Assembly (NCBI GenBank): GCA_963822435.1
Contig: CAWGHN010000003.1
Location: forward strand, 1,054,001-1,118,000
Direction: 5' to 3'
DNA: 64,000 bases
Origin: JAUYQR01 sp963822435
GTDB taxonomy: Bacteria > Pseudomonadota > Alphaproteobacteria > Rhodobacterales > Rhodobacteraceae
Shown: positions 25,160-34,543 of the stretch, piece by piece
Position numbering within the stretch: the stretch's first letter is position 1
How the letters are laid out: every line of letters starts with the position of its first letter
Translations under genes and position numbers: made by a program
Notes under the pieces: model-generated
Databases searched by the model: none
What the model saw: the letters and a program-made list of their open reading frames with translations, nothing else
Told to the model about the DNA's origin: nothing

Positions 25160-25866
25160 CGGCCGTGATCATCGAGGTCTGCGTCGACACGGCGGAGGGG
25201 CTGGCGGCGGCGCTGGAGGGCGGTGCGGACCGGATCGAGCTGTGTTCGGCGTTGGGCGTGGGCGGGTTGACGCCTTCGGCAGGGTTCATGCAGGTGGCGG
25301 CACGGGCGAGGGTGCCGGTGCATGCGATGATCCGGCCGCGGGCAGGGGATTTCTGCTTTTCCGAGGCAGAGCTTGAGGTGATGGCGGCGGATATCGCCGT
25401 GGCGCGAGACTGCGGCATGTCCGGGGTGGTGATCGGCGCGAGCCTGGCGGACGGGCGGCTTGACGTGGCGGCGCTGGGGCGGCTGGTGGGCGAGGCGGCG
25501 GGGTTGAGCCTGACCTTGCACCGGGTGTTTGATCTGGTGCCGGACATGGGCGAGGCGCTGGAGACGGCAATTGCGCTGGGGTTTCAGCGGGTGCTGACCT
25601 CGGGTGGCGCGGACACGGCGGTGGCGGGGATGGATCGGCTGATTGCGCTGAAAGGCCAGGCGGCGGGGCGGATCGTGATCCTGCCGGGGGCCGGGATCAG
25701 TGCGGCGACGGCGGCGGGCCTGCGGGCGCTGGCGCCCGAGGAGGTGCACGGCTCCTGTTCGGTGATCCGCGCGGCGCGAGCGGCGGGTTTGGGGTTTGGC
25801 GTTGGCATGGAGCAGGTGACGCAGGCGGCGCAGGTCAGGGCGCTGCGGGCGGCATTGCAGCCGTGA
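25156..25866 (+). CDS. cutC: CutC family protein
   Basis: TIM-barrel protein with the family segments VEVC-like IIEVCVDTAEGLAAALEGGA, DRIELCSALGVGGLTPSAG, HAMIRPRAGDF, LTLHRVFDL, ALGFQRVLTSGG and ILPGAGIS. At 236 aa the length is normal. CutC was first linked to copper tolerance, but many members lie in sugar clusters and the biochemical role is unsettled. Here it is translationally coupled to a ROK kinase (4-bp overlap), which favours a carbohydrate-related role. Confidence 0.9.
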   Translation: MTAVIIEVCVDTAEGLAAALEGGADRIELCSALGVGGLTPSAGFMQVAARARVPVHAMIRPRAGDFCFSEAELEVMAADIAVARDCGMSGVVIGASLADGRLDVAALGRLVGEAAGLSLTLHRVFDLVPDMGEALETAIALGFQRVLTSGGADTAVAGMDRLIALKGQAAGRIVILPGAGISAATAAGLRALAPEEVHGSCSVIRAARAAGLGFGVGMEQVTQAAQVRALRAALQP

Positions 25867-25881
25867 GCCGCGGCCCTGCCC

Positions 25882-25936
25882 CGGAGGGTTTCACACCCTC
25901 CGGACCTTTCGTGGAGTATTTGAAAAAAGAGCAAGG
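25882..25936 (+). repeat. Dispersed hairpin repeat, copy 3
   Basis: GGAGGGTTTCACACCCTCC forms a 7-bp hairpin, followed by GGACCTTTCGTGGAGTATTT and an A/G-rich tail (GAAAAAAGAGCAAGG). Same plan as the copies at 6021 and 13125. The tail supplies the purine-rich ribosome site of the next gene. Confidence 0.65.
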
Positions 25937-25944
25937 GGTTGGGC

Positions 25945-26769
25945 GTGAAGAGCATCATCGAGACTTATGAGGTGGTGAGCGGGGCGGTGCGCGAGGTGCT
26001 TGTCGTCGAAGGCCGGGTTGAGGCGCCGAACTGGGACCCGTCGGGGGCGACGCTGTTGGTGAACGCGGGCGGACGGCTGTTCCGGGTGCCGTTGGCGGAG
26101 CCGGCGCTGGTGCCGGTGGACACGGGGTTTGCCGACCGCTGCAACAACGACCACGGGATCAGTCCGGACGGGACGCGGATCGTGCTTTCGCATCATCGCG
26201 GGCAGGGGTCGGAGATATTCACGTTGCCGGCCGCGGGGGGTGAGCCGGTGCCGGTGACGCGCCACGCGCCAAGCTGGTGGCATGGCTGGTCGCCGGATGG
26301 CGCGCGGCTGGCCTATGTGGCGGCGCGAGGTGGCAGCCGGGTGGTCGACGTCTACACGATCGGGGTGGAGGGCGGCGAGGAGCAGCGCTTGACGTATGGC
26401 GAGGGGCATTGCGACGGGCCGGACTACAGCGCGGATGGTGCCCGCATCTATTACAACTGCGACCGGGGCGGGCATGCGCAGATCTGGGTGATGGCGGTGG
26501 ACGGAACGGGGCAGCGGCAGGTGTTCGAGGACACCCACGTGAACTGGTTTCCGCATCCGTCACCGGATGGAGAGACGTTGGTGTATCTTGCCTACCCTTC
26601 CGGCACGACGGGGCATCCGGCGGATCTGCCGGTGGCGCTGGTGCTGTGTGACACCGAAGGGCGCGAGCGGCGCGTGGTGCGGGAGTTCATCGGCGGGCAG
26701 GGCACGATCAACGTACCAAGCTGGGCGCCGGACGGGCGCGCGTTCGCCTACGTGCGGTATGAACCCTGA
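25945..26769 (+). CDS. TolB-like beta-propeller protein, no export signal
   Basis: Repeats of the WD40-like/PD40 type occur along the 274 aa: PNWDPSGATLLVNAGGRLFR, ISPDGTRIVLSHH, GWSPDGARLAYVAARGG, DYSADGARIYYNCDRGG, HPSPDGETLVYLAYPSG and SWAPDGRAFAYVRY. This suits a six-bladed propeller. No signal peptide is visible, so it is probably cytoplasmic, unlike TolB. The GTG at 25945 is chosen because AAGGGG lies 6-12 bases upstream. Following ROK and cutC, it may bind or process a sugar-related ligand. Function is unknown. Confidence 0.75.
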   Translation: MKSIIETYEVVSGAVREVLVVEGRVEAPNWDPSGATLLVNAGGRLFRVPLAEPALVPVDTGFADRCNNDHGISPDGTRIVLSHHRGQGSEIFTLPAAGGEPVPVTRHAPSWWHGWSPDGARLAYVAARGGSRVVDVYTIGVEGGEEQRLTYGEGHCDGPDYSADGARIYYNCDRGGHAQIWVMAVDGTGQRQVFEDTHVNWFPHPSPDGETLVYLAYPSGTTGHPADLPVALVLCDTEGRERRVVREFIGGQGTINVPSWAPDGRAFAYVRYEP

Positions 26770-26772
26770 GGG

Positions 26773-27225
26773 TCAGGCGATGCGGAAGCGGGGCGCGCTG
26801 CGGGGAGCCAGCTCCTCGGGCTCCGGGGTGGTGATGGGCAGCGGCAGGAACGCTTCGTGGATCGCGGAGCGTTCGGTGAAATGGCGCGGGTCGCCCCAGA
26901 CGGAGATGTAGATTTCTGGCGGGAAGCCGTTGGCGAGGTGTTCCGGGGTGAGGTCGATGATGCGGATGCGCATCGGATCGCCATTGCTAAGCGCAGGGGA
27001 CAGCAGGTCTTGGGCCACCGGGCCGAGATGGCCGATGAGCATGGTGCGGCGCCGCGGGATCAGCCCGAGGAAGCGCTGGCGGACCCTTGCGTAGACGCCG
27101 ATACGGCCATCGGGCAGGCGGTCGAGCGCTGCGGTGTCGCCGATCACCAGACCGGCGCGGGCAACGTGGACGCGGATGCCCTCGACCGGGGCCTTGGGAA
27201 GGATCGGAAGTTTGGTATCGCTCAT
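26773..27225 (-). CDS. Conserved hypothetical cytoplasmic protein, 150 aa
   Basis: The ATG at 27225 (MSDTKLPILPKAPVEGIRVH) is used; AGGGG lies about 10 bases upstream. No signal peptide or membrane segment is present. The chain is basic in the middle (RQRFLGLIPRRRTMLIGHLG) and acidic towards the end. I do not recognise a domain. It converges with the propeller gene and is divergent from clpB. Confidence 0.6.
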   Translation of the reverse strand: MSDTKLPILPKAPVEGIRVHVARAGLVIGDTAALDRLPDGRIGVYARVRQRFLGLIPRRRTMLIGHLGPVAQDLLSPALSNGDPMRIRIIDLTPEHLANGFPPEIYISVWGDPRHFTERSAIHEAFLPLPITTPEPEELAPRSAPRFRIA

Positions 27226-27530
27226 CGCCGGCATACCCCTTTGGTTGGACGGCAAGGATGGGTGAGGATTCAGGCGCTTGGCAAGCCGTTGGGACGCTGA
27301 GGTGCGCCGGGTTGCGTGAACACGCCGATCGGTCGGTTGCGGATCGGCGGGGTTCGGCCAAATCGGGTCGGTCGGCCATGATTGCGGCCGCGAGGCGGCC
27401 CATAATGATTTTGCTGCGGGACGGGATTGCAAAACGCGGATCGCTTGCCCAGATCATGGGCAAGGCCTTGCGGGATGTGCTGAACAGTCGGGCATTCCGG
27501 ACCGAGGCGCTTCACGAGAGGAGATGACCG
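27226..27530 (+). promoter_or_regulatory. clpB upstream region with an 8-bp inverted repeat
   Basis: This 305-bp divergent gap holds CTTGCCCA (27444-27451) and its complement TGGGCAAG (27457-27464), 5 bases apart, 67 bp before the clpB start. I cannot identify a clear heat-shock sigma-32 promoter or a CIRCE element. A 49-codon frame (27378-27527) ends 3 bp before clpB and could be a leader, but nothing else supports it. The GAGAGGAG at about 27517-27524 is the clpB ribosome site. Confidence 0.4.
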
Positions 27531-30146
27531 ATGAACCTTGAGCAGTTCACGGAGCGGTCGCGCGGTTTCCTTCAGGCCGCGCAGACGATTGCTATGCGGG
27601 ACAGCCACCAGCGCGTGCTGCCCGACCACCTGCTGAAAGCCTTGATGGATGACGACCAGGGGCTGGCGTCGAACCTGATCCGCAAGGCCGGCGGCGCGCC
27701 GGAGCGGGTGAACGAGGCGATCAACGCCTCATTGGCCAAGTTGCCGAAGGTGACGGGCGGTGACGGGCAGACCTACATCGACCCGAGCCTGGTGCGCGTG
27801 CTGGACGAGGCCGAGAAGGTTGCCAAGAAGGCCGGCGACAGTTTCGTGCCGGTGGAGCGGTTGCTGACTGCGCTGGCGCTGGTCAACACGCGGGCCAAGG
27901 ATGCGCTGACGGCGGGGGCCGTGACGGCGCAGGGGCTGAACGGAGCGATCAACGAGATCCGGAAGGGTCGGACCGCGGACAGCGCTTCCAGCGAAGAGAC
28001 GATGGAGGCGTTGAAGAAGTATGCACGCGACCTGACCGAGGCGGCGGCGGATGGCAAGATCGACCCGATCATCGGTCGGGACGAGGAAATCCGGCGCGCG
28101 ATGCAGGTGCTGTCGCGGCGCACGAAGAACAATCCGGTGCTGATCGGTGAGCCCGGCGTGGGCAAGACGGCGATTGCGGAAGGTTTGGCGCTGCGCATCG
28201 TTGATGGCGACGTGCCGGAGAGCTTGCGCAACAAGAAACTGATGGCGCTGGACATGGGCGCGCTGATTGCCGGTGCGAAATATCGCGGTGAGTTCGAGGA
28301 GCGGCTGAAGGCCGTCTTGAACGAGATCACGGCGGCGGCGGGCGAGATCATCCTGTTCATCGACGAGATGCACACGCTGGTGGGCGCGGGCAAGTCGGAT
28401 GGCGCGATGGACGCGGCCAACCTGATCAAGCCGGCACTGGCGCGGGGCGAGTTGCATTGCATCGGTGCGACGACGCTGGATGAATACCGGAAGTATGTGG
28501 AAAAGGACGCAGCCTTGGCGCGGCGGTTCCAGCCGGTGTTTGTGAACGAGCCTTCGGTGGAAGATACGATCAGCATCCTGCGCGGCATCAAGGAAAAGTA
28601 CGAGCTGCACCACGGGGTTCGCATCGCGGATGCGGCCTTGGTGGCGGCGGCGACGCTGTCGCATCGCTACATCACCGACCGGTTCCTGCCCGACAAGGCG
28701 ATCGACCTGATGGACGAGGCGGCGAGCCGTCTGCGGATGGAGGTGGACAGCAAGCCCGAGGAGCTGGACCAGCTGGACCGCCAGATCCTGCAATTGCAGA
28801 TCGAGGGCGAGGCGCTGAAGAAGGAAGACGACGCGGCGTCGAAGGACCGTCTGGAACGTCTGGAGCGCGAGTTGGCGAACCTGCAGCAGCAGTCGTCCGA
28901 GATGACGGCGAAGTGGCAGGCGGAGCGTGACAGTCTGGAAGCCGCGCGTGGGTTGAAAGAAGACCTCGACAAGGCGCGCGCCGAACTGGAGCAGGCCAAG
29001 CGCGAGGGCGATTTCGCCAAGGCCGGCGAGTTGCAGTATGGCCGTATTCCGCAGCTGGAGAAGCAGCTTGTCGAGGCGGAAGCGCGCGAAGGACAGGCGC
29101 TGGTGTCCGAAGCCGTGCGACCGGAGCAGATTGCCGAGGTCGTGGAGCGGTGGACCGGGATTCCCACGTCGAAGATGCTGGAAGGCGAGCGCGAAAAGCT
29201 GCTGCGCATGGAGGAGGAGCTTGGCAAGCGCGTCGTGGGCCAGCGGGCTGCGCTGACCGCCGTTGCCAATGCGGTGCGCCGCGCACGGGCGGGCCTGAAC
29301 GACGAGGGGCGGCCTTTGGGCAGCTTCCTCTTCCTTGGGCCGACCGGCGTGGGCAAGACCGAGTTGACCAAGGCGGTGGCCGAATACCTCTTTGACGACG
29401 ACAACGCGATGGTGCGCATCGACATGTCGGAGTTCATGGAAAAGCACTCGGTCGCCCGTCTGATCGGCGCGCCGCCCGGCTATGTCGGCTATGACGAGGG
29501 TGGGGTGCTGACCGAGGCGGTGCGTCGGCGGCCCTATCAGGTTGTGCTGTTCGACGAGGTCGAAAAGGCGCATCCGGACGTGTTCAACGTGTTGTTGCAG
29601 GTTCTGGATGACGGGGTGCTGACCGATGGACAGGGCCGCACCGTCGACTTCAAGCAGACGCTGATCGTGCTGACGTCGAACCTTGGGGCGCGAGCGCTGT
29701 CCGAATTGCCGGAAGGGGCGGATTCGAGTGCGGCGAAGCGGGAGGTCGAGGAGGCGGTGCGCCAGCACTTCCGCCCCGAATTCCTGAACCGTCTGGACGA
29801 GCAGATCATCTTCGATCGGCTGGATCGGTCGGACATGGCGCAGATCGTGGAAATCCAGCTGAAGCGACTGGAAGCACGGCTGATCGGGCGCAAGATCACG
29901 CTGACGCTGGACCCGCAGGCCAAACAGTGGCTGGCGGACGAAGGCTATGATCCGGTGTTCGGCGCGCGGCCCTTGAAGCGGGTGATGCAGCGCCACTTGC
30001 AAGACCCGTTGGCCGAGATGATCCTGTCGGGCGACCTTCTGGACGGGTCCAACGTGACGATCAGCGCTGGGTCGGAGGGGCTGATCATCGGCGACCGGAT
30101 CAGCGCCAGCCGCAGGGCGCGGCCCACGGAGGCGGTGGTCCACTGA
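27531..30146 (+). CDS. clpB: ClpB disaggregase chaperone
   Basis: Hexameric AAA+ protein that rescues aggregated proteins with DnaK. The order is intact: N-terminal Clp domain (residues 1-150), first AAA+ module (Walker A GEPGVGKTAIAEG, Walker B ILFIDEMHTL), the long coiled-coil middle domain (about 410-530), second AAA+ module (GPTGVGKTELTKA, VVLFDEVEKAHPDVFN), and the C-terminal small domain (FGARPLKRVMQRHLQDPLAE). 871 aa is the normal length. Confidence 0.98.
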   Translation: MNLEQFTERSRGFLQAAQTIAMRDSHQRVLPDHLLKALMDDDQGLASNLIRKAGGAPERVNEAINASLAKLPKVTGGDGQTYIDPSLVRVLDEAEKVAKKAGDSFVPVERLLTALALVNTRAKDALTAGAVTAQGLNGAINEIRKGRTADSASSEETMEALKKYARDLTEAAADGKIDPIIGRDEEIRRAMQVLSRRTKNNPVLIGEPGVGKTAIAEGLALRIVDGDVPESLRNKKLMALDMGALIAGAKYRGEFEERLKAVLNEITAAAGEIILFIDEMHTLVGAGKSDGAMDAANLIKPALARGELHCIGATTLDEYRKYVEKDAALARRFQPVFVNEPSVEDTISILRGIKEKYELHHGVRIADAALVAAATLSHRYITDRFLPDKAIDLMDEAASRLRMEVDSKPEELDQLDRQILQLQIEGEALKKEDDAASKDRLERLERELANLQQQSSEMTAKWQAERDSLEAARGLKEDLDKARAELEQAKREGDFAKAGELQYGRIPQLEKQLVEAEAREGQALVSEAVRPEQIAEVVERWTGIPTSKMLEGEREKLLRMEEELGKRVVGQRAALTAVANAVRRARAGLNDEGRPLGSFLFLGPTGVGKTELTKAVAEYLFDDDNAMVRIDMSEFMEKHSVARLIGAPPGYVGYDEGGVLTEAVRRRPYQVVLFDEVEKAHPDVFNVLLQVLDDGVLTDGQGRTVDFKQTLIVLTSNLGARALSELPEGADSSAAKREVEEAVRQHFRPEFLNRLDEQIIFDRLDRSDMAQIVEIQLKRLEARLIGRKITLTLDPQAKQWLADEGYDPVFGARPLKRVMQRHLQDPLAEMILSGDLLDGSNVTISAGSEGLIIGDRISASRRARPTEAVVH

Positions 30147-30210
30147 GCACGCGCTTGTCATAACGAAGCGGGCCGTGCCACGCTGATCCTTTAGCGAGGG
30201 GAAGCGCGGC

Positions 30211-31314
30211 ATGGCCCGAGCGGCTACTGTTACCGGCCGGCACGACGGTCAGGTGTTCATGTCTGACATGGTGGGCGCTCTGCAATTGGGCGCAGCGGTG
30301 GATGTGTCACCCGAGGTGGTGTTGACGGAGCCAGGTTGGACGCTTTTTTCCTTTGATCTTGCCGCGTCCGAGGCGGTGTTCGTGGATGTCGGCCTGTGCG
30401 ACCTGTCGCTAGCGCCGTTCAGCTATCAGCGGCAGTTCGAAATCGCGAGACGGATACTGCGGCTGCCGTTTGCGGACGTGCTGCGGATGACTGCTGCGAT
30501 TCCGGCGGCGGCGCAGGTGCATCTGTTCAACATCGGGCACTGCGGATCGACGCTGTTGCACAACGTCTTCAATCAGACCGTGGCGGCGCGGTGCCTGTCG
30601 GAGCCGCTGTTCGTCTTTGATCTGGCGATGGGGCGGGATGCGGTGGCTGACGAAACCCGTGTGGCGCTGTTGCGTGCGGGCTGTGCTTTCATGCGGCTCT
30701 TTCCGGGGTATGCGGGACAGGTTCAGGTGTTGAAGCATTTCAGCCAGGCGCTGATGATTGCCGAGGATTGTCAGCGCGCGACGCCGGACGCCCGCTTTCT
30801 GTTTTTGTACCGGGACGCCGAAAGCTGGTGCAATTCGGTCTATGGGTTCGTGCAGCGGATGGGCGGGCAACTGCGTGTGCCGAAAGACGAGAGGGAGTTT
30901 GTCTGGTGGATCATGTCGGGGAACATGTCCCCTGCGGCCGCTGCGGGGTTGGTGGACCTGGCGGCCGACGTGGTGATGTTCGACGAACTGGCGGCAGCGG
31001 TCTGGATCTTGCAGCGCGAGCGGTTCCATCAGGCGGTTCAGGCCGGGGTGCCGATGCGAGCGACCCGCTATGACGCGCTGGTGGCTGACCCTGAAGGGAC
31101 GTTGGCTGGCATCTTTGCAGAGTGCGGGCTGCCTCGCACCGACATGCAGGGCGCGTTGTCGGCGTTCGACAGCGATTCCCATGCGGGCACGACGACCGCG
31201 CGATCGGTTCCGGCTGACCGGCTGGACGGGGCGGCGATGGCGAGGCTGCAAGGAATGTTGGCAGGGTTGCGGCCCCCGCTTACAGGGGCCGAGCCTTGGA
31301 TTGATGCAGGCTGA
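30211..31314 (+). CDS. Sulfotransferase-like P-loop protein
   Basis: Two segments recall the PAPS-binding sites of sulfotransferases: the 5'-phosphosulfate loop in HLFNIGHCGSTLLHNVF (near residue 108) and the 3'-phosphate region in ARFLFLYRDAESWCNSVYGF (near residue 195). The P-loop is HCGSTLL where the common form is R-x-GSTLL. The N-terminal 90 residues show no known domain. At 367 aa it is within the family range; no signal peptide. It follows clpB by 64 bp on the same strand. Acceptor unknown. Confidence 0.68.
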   Translation: MARAATVTGRHDGQVFMSDMVGALQLGAAVDVSPEVVLTEPGWTLFSFDLAASEAVFVDVGLCDLSLAPFSYQRQFEIARRILRLPFADVLRMTAAIPAAAQVHLFNIGHCGSTLLHNVFNQTVAARCLSEPLFVFDLAMGRDAVADETRVALLRAGCAFMRLFPGYAGQVQVLKHFSQALMIAEDCQRATPDARFLFLYRDAESWCNSVYGFVQRMGGQLRVPKDEREFVWWIMSGNMSPAAAAGLVDLAADVVMFDELAAAVWILQRERFHQAVQAGVPMRATRYDALVADPEGTLAGIFAECGLPRTDMQGALSAFDSDSHAGTTTARSVPADRLDGAAMARLQGMLAGLRPPLTGAEPWIDAG

Positions 31315-31320
31315 GGCGCA

Positions 31321-31812
31321 TCAGATGGCGCGGGGTTCCTGGATGTCGAGCGGCGGGAATTGCCCGTTTGGCGTGGCCTGATCCACCGCATCGGGAAGGG
31401 TCTGGCTGAGCCGGGACATAAGGTCGCTGCGCGTCAGGCCGGTCTTTTCCACAAGCTCTGCGATGGTGTCTTCGTCCAGCGCCTGTTCAAGTTCGTCAGG
31501 CGCGATTGATTCGTTCTGGCCGGTACTGACCCAGCTTTGTGCCTTGGCTTGGGTCTGGGGGGTGGAAAACCGCTCGAACAGTTCCGACAGCCCGCTCATC
31601 AGCCCGCCACTGCCGGCACCGCCCGCCATCTGACGCAGGTTGTCGAGAATGCCGCCCTGGCTGTCGGCCTGACCGGCCGCGCCGAAGGGGTTGCGGTTGG
31701 GATCGTCGCCCGCGCGGGTGTTGAGCATCGCGCCGAGCTTGTCGCGGTTCTGGTAGCCGGCGACTGCCAACAGGCCCAGAAGCGCGATCATGGATGGGCT
31801 GCCTTTTGCCAT
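31321..31812 (-). CDS. YidB-like protein (DUF937)
   Basis: 163 aa. A short hydrophobic N-terminal segment (MIALLGLLAVAGY) precedes a Gly/Asn/Gln-rich linker, a glycine stretch (MAGGAGSGGLMSGL) and the YidB-type helical C-terminal half (AQSWVSTGQNESIAPDELEQ, then LSQTLPDAVDQATPNGQFPP). Function is unknown; homologues are small abundant proteins. It is convergent with the sulfotransferase-like gene (6-bp gap) and lies 30 bp after a GlsB-type gene. Confidence 0.8.
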   Translation of the reverse strand: MAKGSPSMIALLGLLAVAGYQNRDKLGAMLNTRAGDDPNRNPFGAAGQADSQGGILDNLRQMAGGAGSGGLMSGLSELFERFSTPQTQAKAQSWVSTGQNESIAPDELEQALDEDTIAELVEKTGLTRSDLMSRLSQTLPDAVDQATPNGQFPPLDIQEPRAI

Positions 31813-31842
31813 CGTTCAAGTCCTTTCATTAGGAGGGTTGGG

Positions 31843-32094
31843 TCAGGCCCGGCGACGAAGAAAACCGTAGAGCGCCAGCACGATGATCGCGCCGATCACG
31901 GCACCGATCAGGCCGGCGCCGTCCTGCGGCCCATACCAGCCAAGCGACTGGCCAAGAAAGTTTGCCACGAACGCCCCGATGATGCCGAGAATGGTGGTCA
32001 GGACAAAGCCCGAAGGCTCGTTGTCACCTGGCATGATGAACTTGGCGATCACGCCGGCGAGAAAGCCGATGATTATGGTCCAGATGATACCCAC
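31843..32094 (-). CDS. GlsB/YeaQ/YmgE-family stress membrane protein
   Basis: The GTG at 32094 has AAAGGAG 7 bases upstream, giving an 83-aa protein; the longer frame is not supported. Two or three transmembrane helices with glycines (GIIWTIIIGFLAGVIAKFIM, LTTILGIIGAFVANFLGQ, GAVIGAIIVLALYGFLRRR) are typical of this transglycosylase-associated family, which is induced by stress in enterobacteria. The molecular role is not established. Confidence 0.88.
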   Translation of the reverse strand: MGIIWTIIIGFLAGVIAKFIMPGDNEPSGFVLTTILGIIGAFVANFLGQSLGWYGPQDGAGLIGAVIGAIIVLALYGFLRRRA

Positions 32095-32193
32095 GGTCGC
32101 GCTCCTTTGAAGCTGCGCGGGCAGGAGGCCCGGCTGGATGCACAACGTGGGGCGGGCGATTCCGTTCCGTCGGGCGAAGTGCAGGGGGCGCAA

Positions 32194-32223
32194 TGAAAGA
32201 GGGGCGGCTTGCGCCACCCCTCT
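32194..32223 (-). terminator. Terminator of the fasciclin gene (minus strand)
   Basis: Read leftward, AGAGGGGTGGC pairs with GCCGCCCCTCT (one G-T pair) around a GCAA tetraloop, followed by TTCATT. The T tract is short but the stem is strong. It lies 24 bp after the fasciclin stop codon. Confidence 0.7.
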
Positions 32224-32246
32224 CGCAGAAATCACAAAGTTTCCGA

Positions 32247-32729
32247 TTACATCGGCGGCAGGATAACGCTGTCGATGACGTGGATCACGCCGTTCGAGGC
32301 GGCGACGTCCGGCATCGAGATCACGGCGCCGTTCACTTTCGGGCCGCCATCAAGGGTGATGGTCACTTCGGCGCCGTTCACGGTGGCGGCCTTCATGCCT
32401 TCGGTCAGGTCGGTCGACATGACCTTGCCCGGAACGACGTGGTAGGTCAGGATCGCAACCAGCTTGTCCTTGTTTTCCGGCTTCAGCAGGTCTTCCACGG
32501 TGCCAGCGGGCAGCGCGGCGAAAGCGGCGTCGGTCGGCGCGAACACGGTGAACGGGCCTTCGCCCTTCAGCGTCTCGACCAGGCCAGCGGCGGTCAGCGC
32601 GGCGGCAAGGGTGTTGAACGAACCGTTGGCAACGGCGGTGTCGACGATGTCCTTGGAATGGCCATCAGCGAAGGCGGGCATCGCAAAGGCGGTGGCGGCG
32701 GTCAGAGCAAGAAAGGTTCTGCGGATCAT
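32247..32729 (-). CDS. Exported fasciclin (FAS1) domain protein
   Basis: 160 aa. A signal peptide (about residues 1-21, ending AMPAFA-DG) is followed by one FAS1 domain with both conserved boxes: GPFTVFAPTDAAFAALPAGT and the ILTYHVVPGKVM plus ASNGVIHVIDSVILP regions. Bacterial single-FAS1 proteins are periplasmic or surface adhesion-type proteins. The ATG at 32729 has GGGAG 8 bases upstream; the GTG at 32738 lies too close to that site. Own terminator. Confidence 0.93.
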   Translation of the reverse strand: MIRRTFLALTAATAFAMPAFADGHSKDIVDTAVANGSFNTLAAALTAAGLVETLKGEGPFTVFAPTDAAFAALPAGTVEDLLKPENKDKLVAILTYHVVPGKVMSTDLTEGMKAATVNGAEVTITLDGGPKVNGAVISMPDVAASNGVIHVIDSVILPPM

Positions 32730-32881
32730 TGGTGTCACTCCCGTTATGATCGGTTGCCGTCATTGGCAGGTGTTATATGGGGAGCGGATTGGATTGGATC
32801 AGGCCAACAAGGCTGTGATGCACCCTTGCCTAAGCGAGCGGGCGCCCTAAGCCGCGACTATCGCGCGCCGCCACTAAAAAA

Positions 32882-33005
32882 TTCGTGAAGGCAGGTTACC
32901 TTTCGTGAACTGATCCAAACGGTTTTGGCCAATGTTTCAGTCCGCTTGCGCAGTTGTGAGACGGTTTGTTTTGCCTTTTGTGCGCAATCCCGCATCTTTC
33001 GTGAA
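32882..33005. promoter_or_regulatory. Three TTCGTGAA direct repeats upstream of msrP
   Basis: TTCGTGAA occurs at 32882-32889, 32902-32909 and 32998-33005, all in the same orientation. The first two are 20 bp apart (two helical turns) and the third ends 18 bp before the msrP start. They may be binding sites for an activator of msrPQ. No factor can be named. Confidence 0.4.
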
Positions 33006-33023
33006 AACCTGATGGAGCTGCAC

Positions 33024-33934
<911 letters not shown>

Positions 33935-33935
<1 letters not shown>

Positions 33936-34543
33936 TGGATCGTCTGAACAGTGCGCTGCGCCGGGTGCCGACCTGGGTCGTGTATCTGGCCGGAGCGCTG
34001 CCGTTCCTCTGGCTGGCGTGGAATACGGTGCAGGGCGACCTTGGACCTGATCCGGTGAAGGCGGTGGAACGCAGGCTGGGAGAACTGGGGTTGCAGCTTT
34101 TGCTGGCGTCGCTGGCAGTCACGCCATTGCGGCGCGTCGGGCTGAACCTGATCCGCTACCGACGGGCGCTGGGGCTGCTGGCTTTCGGCTATGTCGCGTT
34201 GCACCTGACGGCCTGGGTCTGGCTGGACATGGGGCTGCGCTGGTCCGAGGTGACGGCAGACCTTTGGAGGCGGCCATACATCATTCTTGGCATGGTTGGC
34301 TTTGTGGTGCTGCTGCCCCTTGCCGCGACCTCCAGCAACGCAGTGATCCGGCGGATGGGGCCGTTGGCGTGGCGGCGGTTGCACCGGCTGGCCTATGTTG
34401 CGGTGATTGCCGGGGTGGCCCACCTTCTGTTGTTGGTAAAGGTCTGGACCCTGTCTGAATTGACCTATGCCGCCATCGCGATCCTGCTTCTGGGGGTGCG
34501 GCTTTGGCCCGCGACACGACCGCAAAGCCGCGCTGCAGCATGA
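33935..34543 (+). CDS. msrQ: Haem-binding membrane subunit of the MsrPQ system
   Basis: MsrQ (YedZ) passes electrons from the quinone pool or a flavin reductase to MsrP. The 202-aa protein has about six hydrophobic helices and the ferric-reductase-like histidines, for example in FGYVALHLTAWVWLD and RLHRLAYVAVIAGVAHLL. The start overlaps the msrP stop by one base (TGATG), giving strict coupling. Confidence 0.94.

Noticed and set aside
27729..30212. 827-codon minus-strand open frame opposite clpB
   Set aside because: clpB is certain. The opposite frame is His/Gln/Arg-rich with no motif, as expected for the complement of GC-rich codons.
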